NCBI RefSeq assembly: GCF_014207445.1
Contig: NZ_JACHEM010000019.1
Span: 1 to 64,000, forward strand
Direction of reading: 5' to 3'
DNA from: Streptomyces candidus
GTDB lineage: Bacteria > Actinomycetota > Actinomycetes > Streptomycetales > Streptomycetaceae
Length of the DNA stretch: 64,000 nucleotides
The notes under the pieces were generated by a model. The model was not told the origin of the DNA, searched no databases, and saw only the letters and a program-made list of their open reading frames with translations. This document shows, piece by piece, positions 33,802-42,186 of the stretch (the stretch's first letter is position 1; each line of letters starts with the position of its first letter). The position numbers and the translations under genes are program-made.

Positions 33802-36042
33802 TCAGACCGTGAGGGACTCGCGTTCCCGCCGACCGGTGTCCGCGGGCTCGTCCAGGCTCGCGCCCTCGATGTCCAGGTCCGGCAGGGCGCGCTGGAGCGG
33901 GCGCGGCAGCCACCAAGCGGCGCGGCCCAGGAGGCTCATCACCGCCGGGACGAGCGTCATACGGACGACGAACGCGTCGATGACGACTCCCACCGCCAGC
34001 GCGAACCCGATGGACTTGATGATCGGGTCGTCGAGGAGGACGAACCCGCCGAAGACCGCCGTCATGATGAGCGCGGCCGCGGTCACCACACGGGCGTTGT
34101 GGCCGACGCCGTTGACCACGGCACGCCGGGCCGGCATGCCGTGCACGAAGTCCTCGCGCATCCGGGAGACGAGGAAGACCTCGTAGTCCATGGCCAGGCC
34201 GAACAGAATGCCGATGAGAAGGATCGGCAGGAAGCTGACCAGCGGTCCCGGCGTGTCGATGCCGACGAGGTGCGCGAGGTGCCCCTGCTGGAAGAGGCCG
34301 ACGGTGATGCCGAATGTCGCACCGACGGTGAGCAGGAACCCGAGCGCCGCCTTGAGCGGTACGAGGACCGAGCGGAACACCAGCATGAGCAGGAGTACGG
34401 ACAGACCGACGACCAGCCCCAGGTAGACGGGCATGGCGTCGGCCAGTTTCTCCGAGACGTCGATGCCGAGCGCGGTGGCGCCGGTCAGCGCGACGTCGGC
34501 GCCGGAGACCCGGTCGGCCTTGGCCCGGATGTCGTGGACCGCCTGTTCGGTGGCCTCGGCCGTCGGTCCCGCCTTCGGGATGACCGCCAGGAGGGCGGTG
34601 GTGCCCTGCTTGTTGAACTGCGGCGGGGCGACGGCGAGGACACCATCGGTGCCCTGGATGAGTTTGGCCGCCTCGGCGGTCGCGGCCTTGGTCCGTGCCG
34701 GATCGTCGGCGCTCACGACGGCGAGCAGGCGTCCGTTGAAGCCGGGGCCGAAACCCTCGCTGGTCAGGTCGTACGCCTTGCGGGCGGAGGAGCCGACGGC
34801 TGCGGTGCCCGCGTCGGGAAGGGCGAGCCGCATGTCCTGAGCGGGGAGGGCGAGCGCGCCGAGCCCCACGATGCCGACGATCAGCAGCGGGATGCGCAGC
34901 TTGGCGACCAGTCGGCCCCAGCGGAACCCGAAGGCTTCCTTGGCCTTCTCCGTATCCGCACCGGCATCCGCCCTCGCATCCGTGGCCGCCGTCGCATCCG
35001 TGACCGCCGTCGCATCCGCGTCCGCAGCGGCAACCGCGGCCACGCTCTTGCGCTGGGCGCGCGGCAGGACGCGGCGCCCGGCGAAACCGAGCGCCGCGGG
35101 CAGCAGGGTGAGCGCGACGAGCACGGCGAGCACCACGGTGCCCGCGGCGGCCAGGCCCATCACGCTCAGGAACGGGATGCCGACGACGGAGAGGCCGACC
35201 AGCGCGATGACCACCGTCGCTCCGGCGAAGACGACCGCGGAGCCCGCGGTTCCGGTGGCACGGCCGACGGCCTCCTCGCCGTCCAGGCCCTCGGCGAGGT
35301 ACTGCCGGTAGCGGGAGGTGATGAAGAGCGAGTAGTCGATGCCAACGGCCAGGCCCAGCATCAGGGCGAGGACGGGCGCGGTGCTGGTCAGTTCCACCGT
35401 GCCGCTGAGCGCGAACAGCCCGGCCATTCCGGCGCCCACGCCGATCAGCGCGTTCAGCAGGGTCATGCCCGCGGCGACGAGGGAACCGAAGGTGATGACG
35501 AGGACGACCGCGGCGACCGCGACGCCGAGGGCCTCGGTGGAGCCCACCTCGACCTTCGCCGTCATCACTTCGCCGCCGTGCTCGACGGTCAGGCCCTCGG
35601 CGGAGTCCCCTGCCTTCTCGAAGGCGGCCCGTTCGTCGTCGGTGACGTCCTCGACCCCCTTGGCGAACGGCACCTGGACGAGGGCGTAACGGCCGTCCGG
35701 CGACACGGCCTTGGCCTGGAAGGGGTCGACCGCACCGACGACACCGGGAAGGGCGGCGGCCTCTCGCACGATGGGCGCGACGCGCGCCGGCGTCAGCTTC
35801 TCGCCCTTGGGTGCGGCGATCACGATGGTGCCTGTCGTGCCACTGGCCTGCGGGAACTCCTCCTTGAGCGCGGTCAGCGCCCGCTGGGACTCCGTGCCGG
35901 GCATGGTGAACTTGTCGGTGGTGGGGCCGCTGAACGCAGCGGCGGCCGCGCCGAGCAGCGCGAGCAGGAGCAGCCAGCCGGCGGCTATGCGCCCGCGACG
36001 GCGGAAGGAGAACCGGCCGAGCCGGTAGAGCAGGGATGCCAT
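33802..36042 (-). CDS. MMPL-family RND exporter
   Basis: 746-residue inner-membrane transporter of the MMPL/RND superfamily, which exports lipids, siderophores or drugs using the proton gradient. It has a first helix (AAGWLLLLALLGAAAAAFSG), an extracellular porter loop (about 40-175), a helix bundle with GIDYSLFITSRYRQ, then a second half mirroring the first, with FGLAMDYEVFLVSRMREDFV, the conserved Asp-Tyr proton-relay motif. The cytoplasmic linker is an unusual Ala/Asp repeat (DADATAVTDATAATDARADA). Its TetR-type regulator is 296 bases upstream on the same strand; the gap contains G-rich imperfect repeats (GGGGCTTCGGG) at about 36070-36112. Confidence 0.92.
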   Translation of the reverse strand: MASLLYRLGRFSFRRRGRIAAGWLLLLALLGAAAAAFSGPTTDKFTMPGTESQRALTALKEEFPQASGTTGTIVIAAPKGEKLTPARVAPIVREAAALPGVVGAVDPFQAKAVSPDGRYALVQVPFAKGVEDVTDDERAAFEKAGDSAEGLTVEHGGEVMTAKVEVGSTEALGVAVAAVVLVITFGSLVAAGMTLLNALIGVGAGMAGLFALSGTVELTSTAPVLALMLGLAVGIDYSLFITSRYRQYLAEGLDGEEAVGRATGTAGSAVVFAGATVVIALVGLSVVGIPFLSVMGLAAAGTVVLAVLVALTLLPAALGFAGRRVLPRAQRKSVAAVAAADADATAVTDATAATDARADAGADTEKAKEAFGFRWGRLVAKLRIPLLIVGIVGLGALALPAQDMRLALPDAGTAAVGSSARKAYDLTSEGFGPGFNGRLLAVVSADDPARTKAATAEAAKLIQGTDGVLAVAPPQFNKQGTTALLAVIPKAGPTAEATEQAVHDIRAKADRVSGADVALTGATALGIDVSEKLADAMPVYLGLVVGLSVLLLMLVFRSVLVPLKAALGFLLTVGATFGITVGLFQQGHLAHLVGIDTPGPLVSFLPILLIGILFGLAMDYEVFLVSRMREDFVHGMPARRAVVNGVGHNARVVTAAALIMTAVFGGFVLLDDPIIKSIGFALAVGVVIDAFVVRMTLVPAVMSLLGRAAWWLPRPLQRALPDLDIEGASLDEPADTGRRERESLTV

Positions 36043-36338
36043 GCGGAGATGTGTCTCCTCGGTCGGTACGGGGGCTTCGGGGCTTCGGGGGCGTCGGGGC
36101 TTCGGGGGCGTCGTAACGAAATTGCGGGCGCCCGGATACGGGACTGTGCGGGCGGCGGTGCGGGACTGCCCGGGCGCCGTTGCGGGGGCTTGGCTTGGCC
36201 GGGGCGTGAGCGGGACCTGGTCAGGGACGTCGGCGGCGAGCAGCCTGGGGGCCGCGGGTCCGGAATCGGGGTCTGGGTCGGCGGTCTTGGTCTGCGGTCC
36301 TGGTCGGAGGTCCTGGCCCGGAGGGTCCGGGCCGGGGG

Positions 36339-36899
36339 CTAATGCCGTGGTCCGTCCGGTCGTCGGCCGAGGGTGCGCAGGGCGCCGGCGATCAGCTCGT
36401 CGCGCAGGACGTCGTCCGGGATGTCCATCTCGCCGGCACAGGTGACGAAAACCGCGCCGAGCACCATGTTGGCGCTGACGATCCGTCCCGCGTCCCTCGA
36501 ACGGCCGCTCATCGTGTCGACGAGTCGTTCCGCCATGGCCGCGATGTCGCCCAGAGCCGGGTTGCAGACCATGACGGGGGTGTCCTCGAAGAGGATCTTC
36601 ACCTCGCGTCTGTGGCGCAGGGCCAGCTCCACGTAACCGACGACCGCCGCCTCCACCTGCTGGTCCTGCGGCAGGCCGGTCACGTGCGCGTCGAGCGCGG
36701 CGAGCTCCTCACGCGCGGGCGTGAGGAGCTCGGTGAGGATGGCTTCCTTGGTGCTGAAGTGGTAGATCAACGACGCCTTGGAGCATCCGGCGTCGGCCGC
36801 GATGTCGTGCAGTGAGGTGCCGTTGAAGCCGCCGGCGGCGAAGAGCCGCAGGGCGGATTCGAGGATGTGCCCGCGCATCGCGGACGCAGGTCGTGCCAT
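36339..36899 (-). CDS. TetR-family regulator upstream of the MMPL exporter
   Basis: 186 residues. HTH: ILESALRLFAAGGFNGTSLH then DIAADAGCSKASLIYHFSTK. The C-terminal domain is helical (EVKILFEDTPVMVCNPAL) with no recognisable ligand residues. The ATG at 36899 is preceded by GTGGGGGC and, 13 bases further, by a 34-bp perfect palindrome, so autorepression is very likely. Being on the same strand as the MMPL exporter gene, it probably represses it through read-through or a second promoter. Cargo and ligand unknown. Confidence 0.9.
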   Translation of the reverse strand: MARPASAMRGHILESALRLFAAGGFNGTSLHDIAADAGCSKASLIYHFSTKEAILTELLTPAREELAALDAHVTGLPQDQQVEAAVVGYVELALRHRREVKILFEDTPVMVCNPALGDIAAMAERLVDTMSGRSRDAGRIVSANMVLGAVFVTCAGEMDIPDDVLRDELIAGALRTLGRRPDGPRH

Positions 36900-36912
36900 G
36901 CCCCCACGGTAA

Positions 36913-36946
36913 CTGTCCGATCGGTCAGTACTGACCGATCGGACAG
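36913..36946. promoter_or_regulatory. 34-bp perfect palindrome, TetR operator
   Basis: CTGTCCGATCGGTCAGT (36913-36929) is followed immediately by its exact reverse complement (36930-36946). Each half is itself a near-palindrome around CGATCG, giving two adjacent dimer sites (CTGTCCGATCGGTCAG and CTGACCGATCGGACAG). This is typical for TetR proteins that bind as two dimers. It is 13 bases before the regulator's start codon. Confidence 0.88.
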
Positions 36947-37065
36947 GGAAAGGCGTGTGAGCTGCGCCACGGCAACAGGGGGCGGGGTGAGTGATCCCGG
37001 CACCGCCGACGCGTCGCGCCCGAGGCACGATCCCGGTCGGCGCCCTGCTCCCGGCCGGAGCCCGG

Positions 37066-37251
37066 TCAGCCTTCCTCCCGGTCCTCCTCCGCGCTCGGCG
37101 GCCGGACGACGACGACTCCGCTGGAGAGGTCTATCGGGCCCCGGCCGGGGTCGGAGTCGCCCGTCTGCTCCAGGGTGAGCTCCAGCCGGCGCCGCTCCTC
37201 CTCGGTGTGCCGGCGGCCGGGGGCGAAGAGTTGGTCGAAGGTGCCGAACAC
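37066..37251 (-). CDS. DUF6191-type small protein
   Basis: 61 residues: FGTFDQLFAPGRRHTEEERR, then RLELTLEQTGDSDPGRGPID and LSSGVVVVRPP. The DPGRGPIDLxSG motif and the EExRLxLT helix are the hallmark of the DUF6191 family of small Streptomyces proteins of unknown role. The GTG at 37251 is chosen because AAGGAG sits five bases upstream; a GTG two codons earlier touches that site. No neighbours in the same direction close enough for an operon. Confidence 0.78.
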   Translation of the reverse strand: MFGTFDQLFAPGRRHTEEERRRLELTLEQTGDSDPGRGPIDLSSGVVVVRPPSAEEDREEG

Positions 37252-37519
37252 GGTCACTCCTTCCGAGGGCGAGGAGGACAGCGTACGGCGACCGCACGTT
37301 TGTACGACGACGGGGCGTGGCAAGTGCAGCGGCGCACGCGCTCGGGGGGCGCTTCCCGGTCGGTACCGACTCCCGTGGGCGGCGTCACAGCCGTCGGCTG
37401 AGACGGACGCCGGCCGCCCGTCGCCGACCGCACTTCGACGGGCGGCAACCGGTGCGCCATACGGGCGGGGCGGGGCCGCTCGGTGGTAGCGGGGCGGGGG
37501 CGGCGGGAAGAGGGAGGGC

Positions 37520-37864
37520 ATGAACCTCATGACTGGCGCAGACCCCGTCGGCGCAGCCCCCCGCGGCGCAGACCCCGTCGGCGCAGGCCCCCGCGGCGCA
37601 GACCTCATGGGCTCGGACTTCGCCCCGCTCGCCGTGGAAAGCTCCCCGCACCTGTGGATCCTGGTGGTCGGGATCCTCATCGCGGGCCTGCTGCTCGGTG
37701 CCTTCCTGTACGGAAGCCGCCGTTCGTCCCGGCACCGCGCGAACCTGCCGCGCCGGCCGCAGCCGGGCGCTGACTCCTGGCAGAGCGCCGACGAGTCGAC
37801 GCACCCGGACCCCGACGGCCACGAGGGCGAAGGCGGGGGCGGCGGCCGGCACCGGAGGAGCTAG
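37520..37864 (+). CDS. DUF6479-like single-pass membrane protein with N-terminal repeats
   Basis: 114 residues. The N-terminus is built from a 10-residue repeat (GADPVGAAPR, GADPVGAGPR, GADLMGSDFA). One membrane helix follows (LWILVVGILIAGLLLGAFLY), then a basic stop-transfer GSRRSSRHR and an acidic/glycine-rich tail. This layout matches DUF6479 family proteins of Streptomyces. GGGAGG lies three to eight bases before the ATG. Function unknown; it converges with the SulP operon. Confidence 0.72.
   Translation: MNLMTGADPVGAAPRGADPVGAGPRGADLMGSDFAPLAVESSPHLWILVVGILIAGLLLGAFLYGSRRSSRHRANLPRRPQPGADSWQSADESTHPDPDGHEGEGGGGGRHRRS
37535..37594. repeat. 30-bp in-frame tandem repeat
   Basis: Units 37535-37564 and 37565-37594 (GGCGCAGACCCCGTCGGCGC...) differ at one position; a degraded third begins at 37595. 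They encode the ten-residue N-terminal repeat of the DUF6479-like protein. Confidence 0.85.
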
Positions 37865-37874
37865 GCGAACGGGG

Positions 37875-37901
37875 GCCGGGCCCCGAAGCGCGGGGCCCGG
37901 C
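37875..37901. terminator. Hairpin between convergent DUF6479-like and SulP genes
   Basis: GCCGGGCCCC (37875-37884) and GGGGCCCGGC (37892-37901) pair perfectly around GAAGCGC. It lies ten bases after the DUF6479 stop codon in a convergent gap. Confidence 0.65.
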
Positions 37902-37905
37902 GGAC

Positions 37906-37951
37906 GGGACTCGGTGGGCCCTGCGGGCGGGACTCGGTGGGCCCTGCGGGC
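37906..37951. repeat. 23-bp tandem repeat, two exact copies
   Basis: GGGACTCGGTGGGCCCTGCG plus GGC occurs at 37906-37928 and 37929-37951, followed by a partial copy. It sits between the hairpin at 37875 and the SulP stop codon. Confidence 0.85.
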
Positions 37952-37985
37952 GGGACCCGGAGGGGCGAGGGTGGTGTCGCAGGGG

Positions 37986-39641
37986 TCAGAGCCCGGGTGG
38001 CGGGGCCTTCGGGGTGGTCTTCATCCGTACCGCTTCCGTTCCGCTGTCGTTGTGCCGTATCGCCCAGTTCTCCAGGGTGGTGCGGCACGCGTGGTCGAGG
38101 TGCTGGGCGGTGGTCAGGTCCAGCTCTATGGGCCGGTCCTTCGGGAGGGCCTCCAGGGTCTCCAGGAGGCGCGGCAGCCGCAGGAAGGTCGCGTTGCCGG
38201 TGAGGGTGACGACGACCCGGCCGCCGGTCAACTCCCGTACCTCCACCTGCGCCTGCGAGGTGTCCCAGGCCGTTTTGGCCACCGCGAGGGCCAGGCCGAT
38301 GAGTACCCCTTCGAACATGTTGGTCACCAGGATCGCGACCGCCGTGGTCACCAGTACGAGGGCCTCTCCCCGGTGGGCGCGGGCGAGCGGGACGATCTCC
38401 CTGACCGGCAGCAGCTTGAAGCCGGCGTGGATCAGTACGCCCGCGAGCGCCGCGAGCGGGATGATGCCGAGCGCACCCGGGAGCAGCATCACGAACAGCA
38501 GCAGCCAACCGCCGTGCGCGATGCGCGACAGCGGGGTTCGGGCCCCGGCCCGGACGTTCGCGGAGCTGCGGACGATGACGGCCGTCATGGGGAGGGCGCC
38601 GAGGACACCGCAGAGGGTGTTGCCGACGCCCTGGGCGACGAGTTCCCGGTCGTAGTGGGTGCGCGGGCCGTCGTGCATGCGGTCGACGGCCGCCGCGCTG
38701 AACAGGGATTCGGCGGACGCGATGAGCGTGAACGCGAGGACCGTGCCGAGGACGGCGACACTGCCGAGTGCGGCCAGGTCGCCGAGGCCGGGCGGCTGGA
38801 CGGCGTGGAGCAGGCCCTGTACCGACACGTTCGCCACGTCGAGCCGCAGCAGGGCGGCGGTGGCCGTGGCGAGGGCGACGGCGGCGAGCGGGGCAGGGAC
38901 CACGCGCACGGCCCGGGGCAGTTTGGGCCACAGGACCAGCAGGGCGATGGTGCCGAGACCGAGGGCCGCGGCGCTGAGGGCGGCCGGGTCGGCGAGGGTG
39001 TCGGTGAGCAGGGCGGGGAGGCCGGCGAGCTTGCCGAGACCGGAGCGCGGCTGCTCGGCGCCGGCCATGCCGTAGAGCTGGCCGAGGATCAGTACGAGGC
39101 CGATGCCGGCGAGCATGCCCTGGACCACGGACACCGAGATCGCCCGGAACCAGCGCCCGCAGCGCAGCAGTCCGAGGACCGTCTGCAGCAGGCCCGTCAG
39201 CAGCACGATCGCGCCGAGCATGCCGAGGCCGAACTCGCGTACCGCCTCGAAGACGAGCACGGTCAGTCCGGCGGCCGGTCCGCTGACCTGGAGCGCGCTG
39301 CCCGGCAGGCAGCCGACGACCAGGCCGCCGACGATGCCGGTGACCAACCCGAGTTCGGCGGGCACGCCGGACGCGACGGCCACGCCGACGCACAGCGGCA
39401 GGGCGACGAGGAAGACGACGAGCGAGGCGAGCAGGTCCTGGCGCAGGACGCCGGGCTCGCGCAGGGGGCGGAAGCGGGCGGTGAAGGAGAGAGCGGGGTC
39501 GGGCGTGGGGGTGGCCGGGGCCGGCGCGGACGCCGGTTCGGGGCTGTCGGGGGGCACAGATGTGGGGGTCCTGGTGGACATGGGTGCGAGAGTCCCGTCG
39601 TGAGGAGCGGCCGTACGGTCGTGGGGCTCGGCGGCCTTCAC
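37986..39641 (-). CDS. SulP-family inorganic anion transporter with STAS domain
   Basis: 551-residue membrane transporter of the SLC26/SulP family, which move bicarbonate, sulfate or other anions. It has ten or more hydrophobic segments beginning LASLVVFLVALPLCVGVAVA, the family core SALQVSGPAAGLTVLVFEAV, and a C-terminal STAS domain (VEVRELTGGRVVVTLTGNAT, RPIELDLTTAQHLDHACR). It starts at a GTG overlapping the carbonic anhydrase stop by four bases, so the two are coupled. Pairing with a carbonic anhydrase points to bicarbonate as substrate (inference supported by many fused or linked SulP-CA pairs). A start at the ATG 39581 is the alternative. Confidence 0.9.
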   Translation of the reverse strand: MKAAEPHDRTAAPHDGTLAPMSTRTPTSVPPDSPEPASAPAPATPTPDPALSFTARFRPLREPGVLRQDLLASLVVFLVALPLCVGVAVASGVPAELGLVTGIVGGLVVGCLPGSALQVSGPAAGLTVLVFEAVREFGLGMLGAIVLLTGLLQTVLGLLRCGRWFRAISVSVVQGMLAGIGLVLILGQLYGMAGAEQPRSGLGKLAGLPALLTDTLADPAALSAAALGLGTIALLVLWPKLPRAVRVVPAPLAAVALATATAALLRLDVANVSVQGLLHAVQPPGLGDLAALGSVAVLGTVLAFTLIASAESLFSAAAVDRMHDGPRTHYDRELVAQGVGNTLCGVLGALPMTAVIVRSSANVRAGARTPLSRIAHGGWLLLFVMLLPGALGIIPLAALAGVLIHAGFKLLPVREIVPLARAHRGEALVLVTTAVAILVTNMFEGVLIGLALAVAKTAWDTSQAQVEVRELTGGRVVVTLTGNATFLRLPRLLETLEALPKDRPIELDLTTAQHLDHACRTTLENWAIRHNDSGTEAVRMKTTPKAPPPGL

Positions 39642-40291
39642 AGGGGTACGAAGGCGGGGCGGGCCGGCTCGGACGTCGCACGGTGCGCGGTGACCCTCCC
39701 CGTGTGGACCTCGTAGTACCAGGCGTGCAGGGTGAGCGTGCCGTCGGCGACGCGGTCCCGTACGCAGGGGTAGGCACGCAGCTTCTCGATTTGCGCGAGT
39801 ACGTGCGCCTGGACGGCTTCCGCGACGTCGGCCGTGTCGGGTGCCGTGGAGCGCAGTGCCGCGTCCGGGGCGACGGAGTGCTCCAGCCAGTCGCGGACCG
39901 CCGGCACGGCCGACAGGTCTTCGCCGCGCACGAGCGCGCCCACGGCACCGCAGTGCGAGTGCCCGCAGACGACGATGTCGCGGACGCCCAGCACGCAGAC
40001 GGCGTACTCGACGGTGGCGGCCTCGCTCCGGGGGTGCGCGTGGGCGCCGGGCACGTCCGGGTGTCCGGTCGCCGGATAGGGCGGCACGACGTTGCCGGCC
40101 GTGCGGAGTTCGAAGAGTTCGCCGGGGCGCGCTCCGGTGATCAGGGCGGGCACGACACGCGAGTCCGAGCAGGTGATGAACAGCGCTTCGGGGTCCTGTC
40201 CCGCCTCAAGGGCGCGGAAGGCCTCGGTGTTGCGGGGATCCGCCACGTGGGTCGCGGCGAAGGAACGGGCGTGGTCGATCAGGGTCTTCAA
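39638..40291 (-). CDS. Beta-class carbonic anhydrase
   Basis: 217-residue zinc enzyme interconverting CO2 and bicarbonate in the cytoplasm. Zinc ligands and catalytic dyad are clear: CSDSRV (Cys41, Asp43, Arg45) and CGHSHCGAV (His and Cys). Other family blocks are FELRTAGNVVPP and TVEYAVCVLGVRDIVVCGHS. First gene of an operon with the SulP transporter (four-base GTGA overlap). Together they probably serve bicarbonate supply or pH homeostasis. The upstream region is unusually AT-rich and contains an inverted repeat at 40427-40447. Confidence 0.93.
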   Translation of the reverse strand: MKTLIDHARSFAATHVADPRNTEAFRALEAGQDPEALFITCSDSRVVPALITGARPGELFELRTAGNVVPPYPATGHPDVPGAHAHPRSEAATVEYAVCVLGVRDIVVCGHSHCGAVGALVRGEDLSAVPAVRDWLEHSVAPDAALRSTAPDTADVAEAVQAHVLAQIEKLRAYPCVRDRVADGTLTLHAWYYEVHTGRVTAHRATSEPARPAFVPL

Positions 40292-40690
40292 GGTGGCCTG
40301 CCTCCTGCGTCGTTCCGGCGGGGGCCGGGACGCGGTGTGGTCGGGTCGGTGGTCACGGTGGAAAGCCGGTTGCTCCAGCCTGAACGGCTACCGCGACTCC
40401 CACTTTGCCATCACATTAACCTTCGGTGGCAGAGCAAATTTCTGCCAAAGAATGAGTAATTACCGCTATCGAGCTGGGGTTTGGCCCGGCGATCAACCGT
40501 GGAACAGGGACAGGGTTGGCCCTTCTCGAAGCATTGTGACCAATTCTGGTCGCTTTCTGCGATTTTCCGGGTGGGCAATTCTCAAATACTGGACACGAGG
40601 CGGTCGCAATGCACCGCAGGACATGCACGCCGACCCCGTTCCTGGGCCCGGATTGCTCGGTCTCCGACTTTGGGGCGGGCCGACGCGGCA
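40292..40690. other. AT-richer gene-free region upstream of the carbonic anhydrase operon
   Basis: 399 bases without a convincing gene. The part from about 40390 to 40620 falls to roughly 50% GC, far below its surroundings. It holds the dyad at 40427-40447 and a small hairpin GACCAATTCTGGTC (40538-40551). Short frames on both strands exist, but none resembles a known protein. It is a likely promoter/regulatory region or a piece of foreign DNA. Confidence 0.55.
40404..40447. promoter_or_regulatory. Inverted repeat upstream of carbonic anhydrase/SulP operon
   Basis: TGGCAGA (40427-40433) and TCTGCCA (40441-40447) form perfect arms around an AT-rich seven-base centre. A third half-site TTTGCCA lies about 20 bases to the left. 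Position 130-150 bases before the carbonic anhydrase start suggests an operator; the regulator is unknown. Confidence 0.5.
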
Positions 40691-40933
40691 TCAATCACTC
40701 TCAGGGGTGGCCCTGTTCGGCACGTACCCCGAACAGCGGCAGGTTCCGACGGGGGCGAGTTCCGATCCGAACTCGTCCCCGGTGCACGTCCCGGTGCCGT
40801 CCGCGTGGTCGTACCGCTGGTGCTTGCAGGTACGACACCATTCCTTGGGCGTCGGGACGAGGAGCATCGGCAGCAGGCAGAAGAGCCCGAGGCCCGCGAA
40901 GGCCCCGAGGCCGACGAGAAGGTTCTCGAGCAT
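40691..40933 (-). CDS. Small membrane protein with Cys-rich zinc-binding-like tail
   Basis: 80 residues. The N-terminal hydrophobic helix LLVGLGAFAGLGLFCLLPML is followed by a cysteine cluster: WCRTCKHQRYDH, GTGTCTGDEFG, GTCRCSGYVPN. The CxxC and CxC pairs plus histidines could bind zinc, facing the cytoplasm. GGAGG lies five bases before the ATG at 40933. It is divergent from the metal-type permease pair at 41152, which makes a metal-related role an attractive guess. Confidence 0.75.
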   Translation of the reverse strand: MLENLLVGLGAFAGLGLFCLLPMLLVPTPKEWCRTCKHQRYDHADGTGTCTGDEFGSELAPVGTCRCSGYVPNRATPESD

Positions 40934-41077
40934 GTGTGCCTCCGCTCCTTCCCCTGCCCGGGAAGTGTCCGACGGCCGACGGACCGGGCGTGTCGAGGTG
41001 CGCGTCGTCGGAGGCCCCGGCACTCACCCCGCGCGGACGGTCCCCGGGCCGCCCACGCCGGCCTGTGGCGCGCGGGC

Positions 41078-41088
41078 AGCATAATGCT
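41078..41088. promoter_or_regulatory. AT-containing palindrome upstream of permease pair
   Basis: AGCATAATGCT is an 11-base palindrome in otherwise GC-only DNA, 64 bases before the permease start. It contains a CATAAT that could serve as a -10 element. It does not match the known Streptomyces Zur box, so no regulator is assigned. Confidence 0.4.
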
Positions 41089-41151
41089 CATGGTCGCGGA
41101 CCCACCAGGGGGCCACGCCCGCTCTCTTCCCGCACGACGTCCGGAGCCGAT

Positions 41152-42186
41152 GTGAACGAACCCGACATACCGGCTGCGCTCCCGCCCACGCACCCGGCGG
41201 CGCTCCATGCCCGCGCGGACCGTGCCACCCCGGCGTCCGTGCGGGTGGCGGGCGTCGTCTCGATGCTGACCGTGTGCGGGATCGGCTGGGCGGCGGGGCT
41301 GGACGAGTTGCTGACGAGCGCCGGCTTCCGTGCCTGGCAGACGATCACCGTGGCCGTCCTCGTGCAGGCGCTGCCGTTCCTCCTCCTGGGCACCCTGGTG
41401 TCCGGCGCGGTCAACGCCTTCGTCCCGGCCCACGTCTTCGGCAGGATGCTGCCCCGCAACCCGGCGCTCGCGGTTCCGGTGGCGAGCGCCGCCGGGGTCG
41501 TCCTGCCGGGCTGCGAATGCGCGTCGGTGCCGGTCGCGGGCAGCCTCATCCGGCGCGGGGTGACGCCGGCCGCCGCCTTCGCCTTCCTCCTCTCCGCCCC
41601 GGCGATCAACCCGGTCGTCCTGGTCTCCACGGCCGTGGCCTTCCCCGGCGCGCCGGAGATGGTCGCCGCCCGACTGGTCGCGTCCCTGGCGACCGCCGCC
41701 CTGATGGGCTGGCTGTGGCTGCGGTTCGGCCGGGCGAAGTGGCTGCGGATGCCCGCGCGCCACTCCGGTCACGCACCGGGAAACAGCCGCTGGGAGGAGT
41801 TCCGGACCGGTTTCCAGCACGACTTCCTGCACGCGGGCGGCTTCCTCGTCCTCGGGGCGATGGCCGCCGCCACCTTCAACGTCACGGTGCCGCGCTCGGT
41901 GCTGGACACCTTCGCCGACTCCCCGTGGCTGTCGGTGCTCTTCCTCGCCGCGCTGGCCATCGTCCTCGCCGTCTGCTCGGAGGCCGACGCCTTCCTGGCG
42001 GCCTCGCTGACGGGGTTCTCGCCGACGGCCCGGCTGGCGTTCATGGTGGTGGGCCCCATGGTCGACCTGAAACTGATCGCCCTCCAGGCCGGCACCTTCG
42101 GCCGGGCGTTCGCGTGGCGGTTCTCGGCGGCGACCGCCGTCGTGGCCGTGGCCTGCACCGCGCTGACGGGCTGGTGGCTGCTGTGA
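41152..42186 (+). CDS. DUF318/ArsP-type permease (YcgR-like)
   Basis: 344-residue membrane protein of the PF03773 permease family, with about eight hydrophobic segments. The characteristic motif GCECASVPVAGSLIRRGVTP lies in the first half, and its symmetry partner CSEADAFLAASLTGFSPTAR in the second. Members include the organoarsenical exporter ArsP and YcgR-type proteins linked to zinc. The GTG start follows CCGGAG. It overlaps the next gene by four bases (GTGA). The pairing with a TIGR03943 protein argues for the zinc/metal-related branch over arsenic. Confidence 0.87.
   Translation: MNEPDIPAALPPTHPAALHARADRATPASVRVAGVVSMLTVCGIGWAAGLDELLTSAGFRAWQTITVAVLVQALPFLLLGTLVSGAVNAFVPAHVFGRMLPRNPALAVPVASAAGVVLPGCECASVPVAGSLIRRGVTPAAAFAFLLSAPAINPVVLVSTAVAFPGAPEMVAARLVASLATAALMGWLWLRFGRAKWLRMPARHSGHAPGNSRWEEFRTGFQHDFLHAGGFLVLGAMAAATFNVTVPRSVLDTFADSPWLSVLFLAALAIVLAVCSEADAFLAASLTGFSPTARLAFMVVGPMVDLKLIALQAGTFGRAFAWRFSAATAVVAVACTALTGWWLL

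Noticed and set aside
33778..36342. 854-residue frame antisense to the MMPL gene
   Set aside because: Shadow of the MMPL coding bias; it lacks hydrophobic or domain patterns.
40416..40694. 92-residue minus-strand frame in the AT-richer region
   Set aside because: No ribosome site, no similarity I can recognise and no codon bias. Possibly chance in low-GC DNA.
41078..41088. Zur box for the permease pair
   Set aside because: The palindrome AGCATAATGCT does not fit the TGAAAATGATTTTCA-like Streptomyces Zur consensus.
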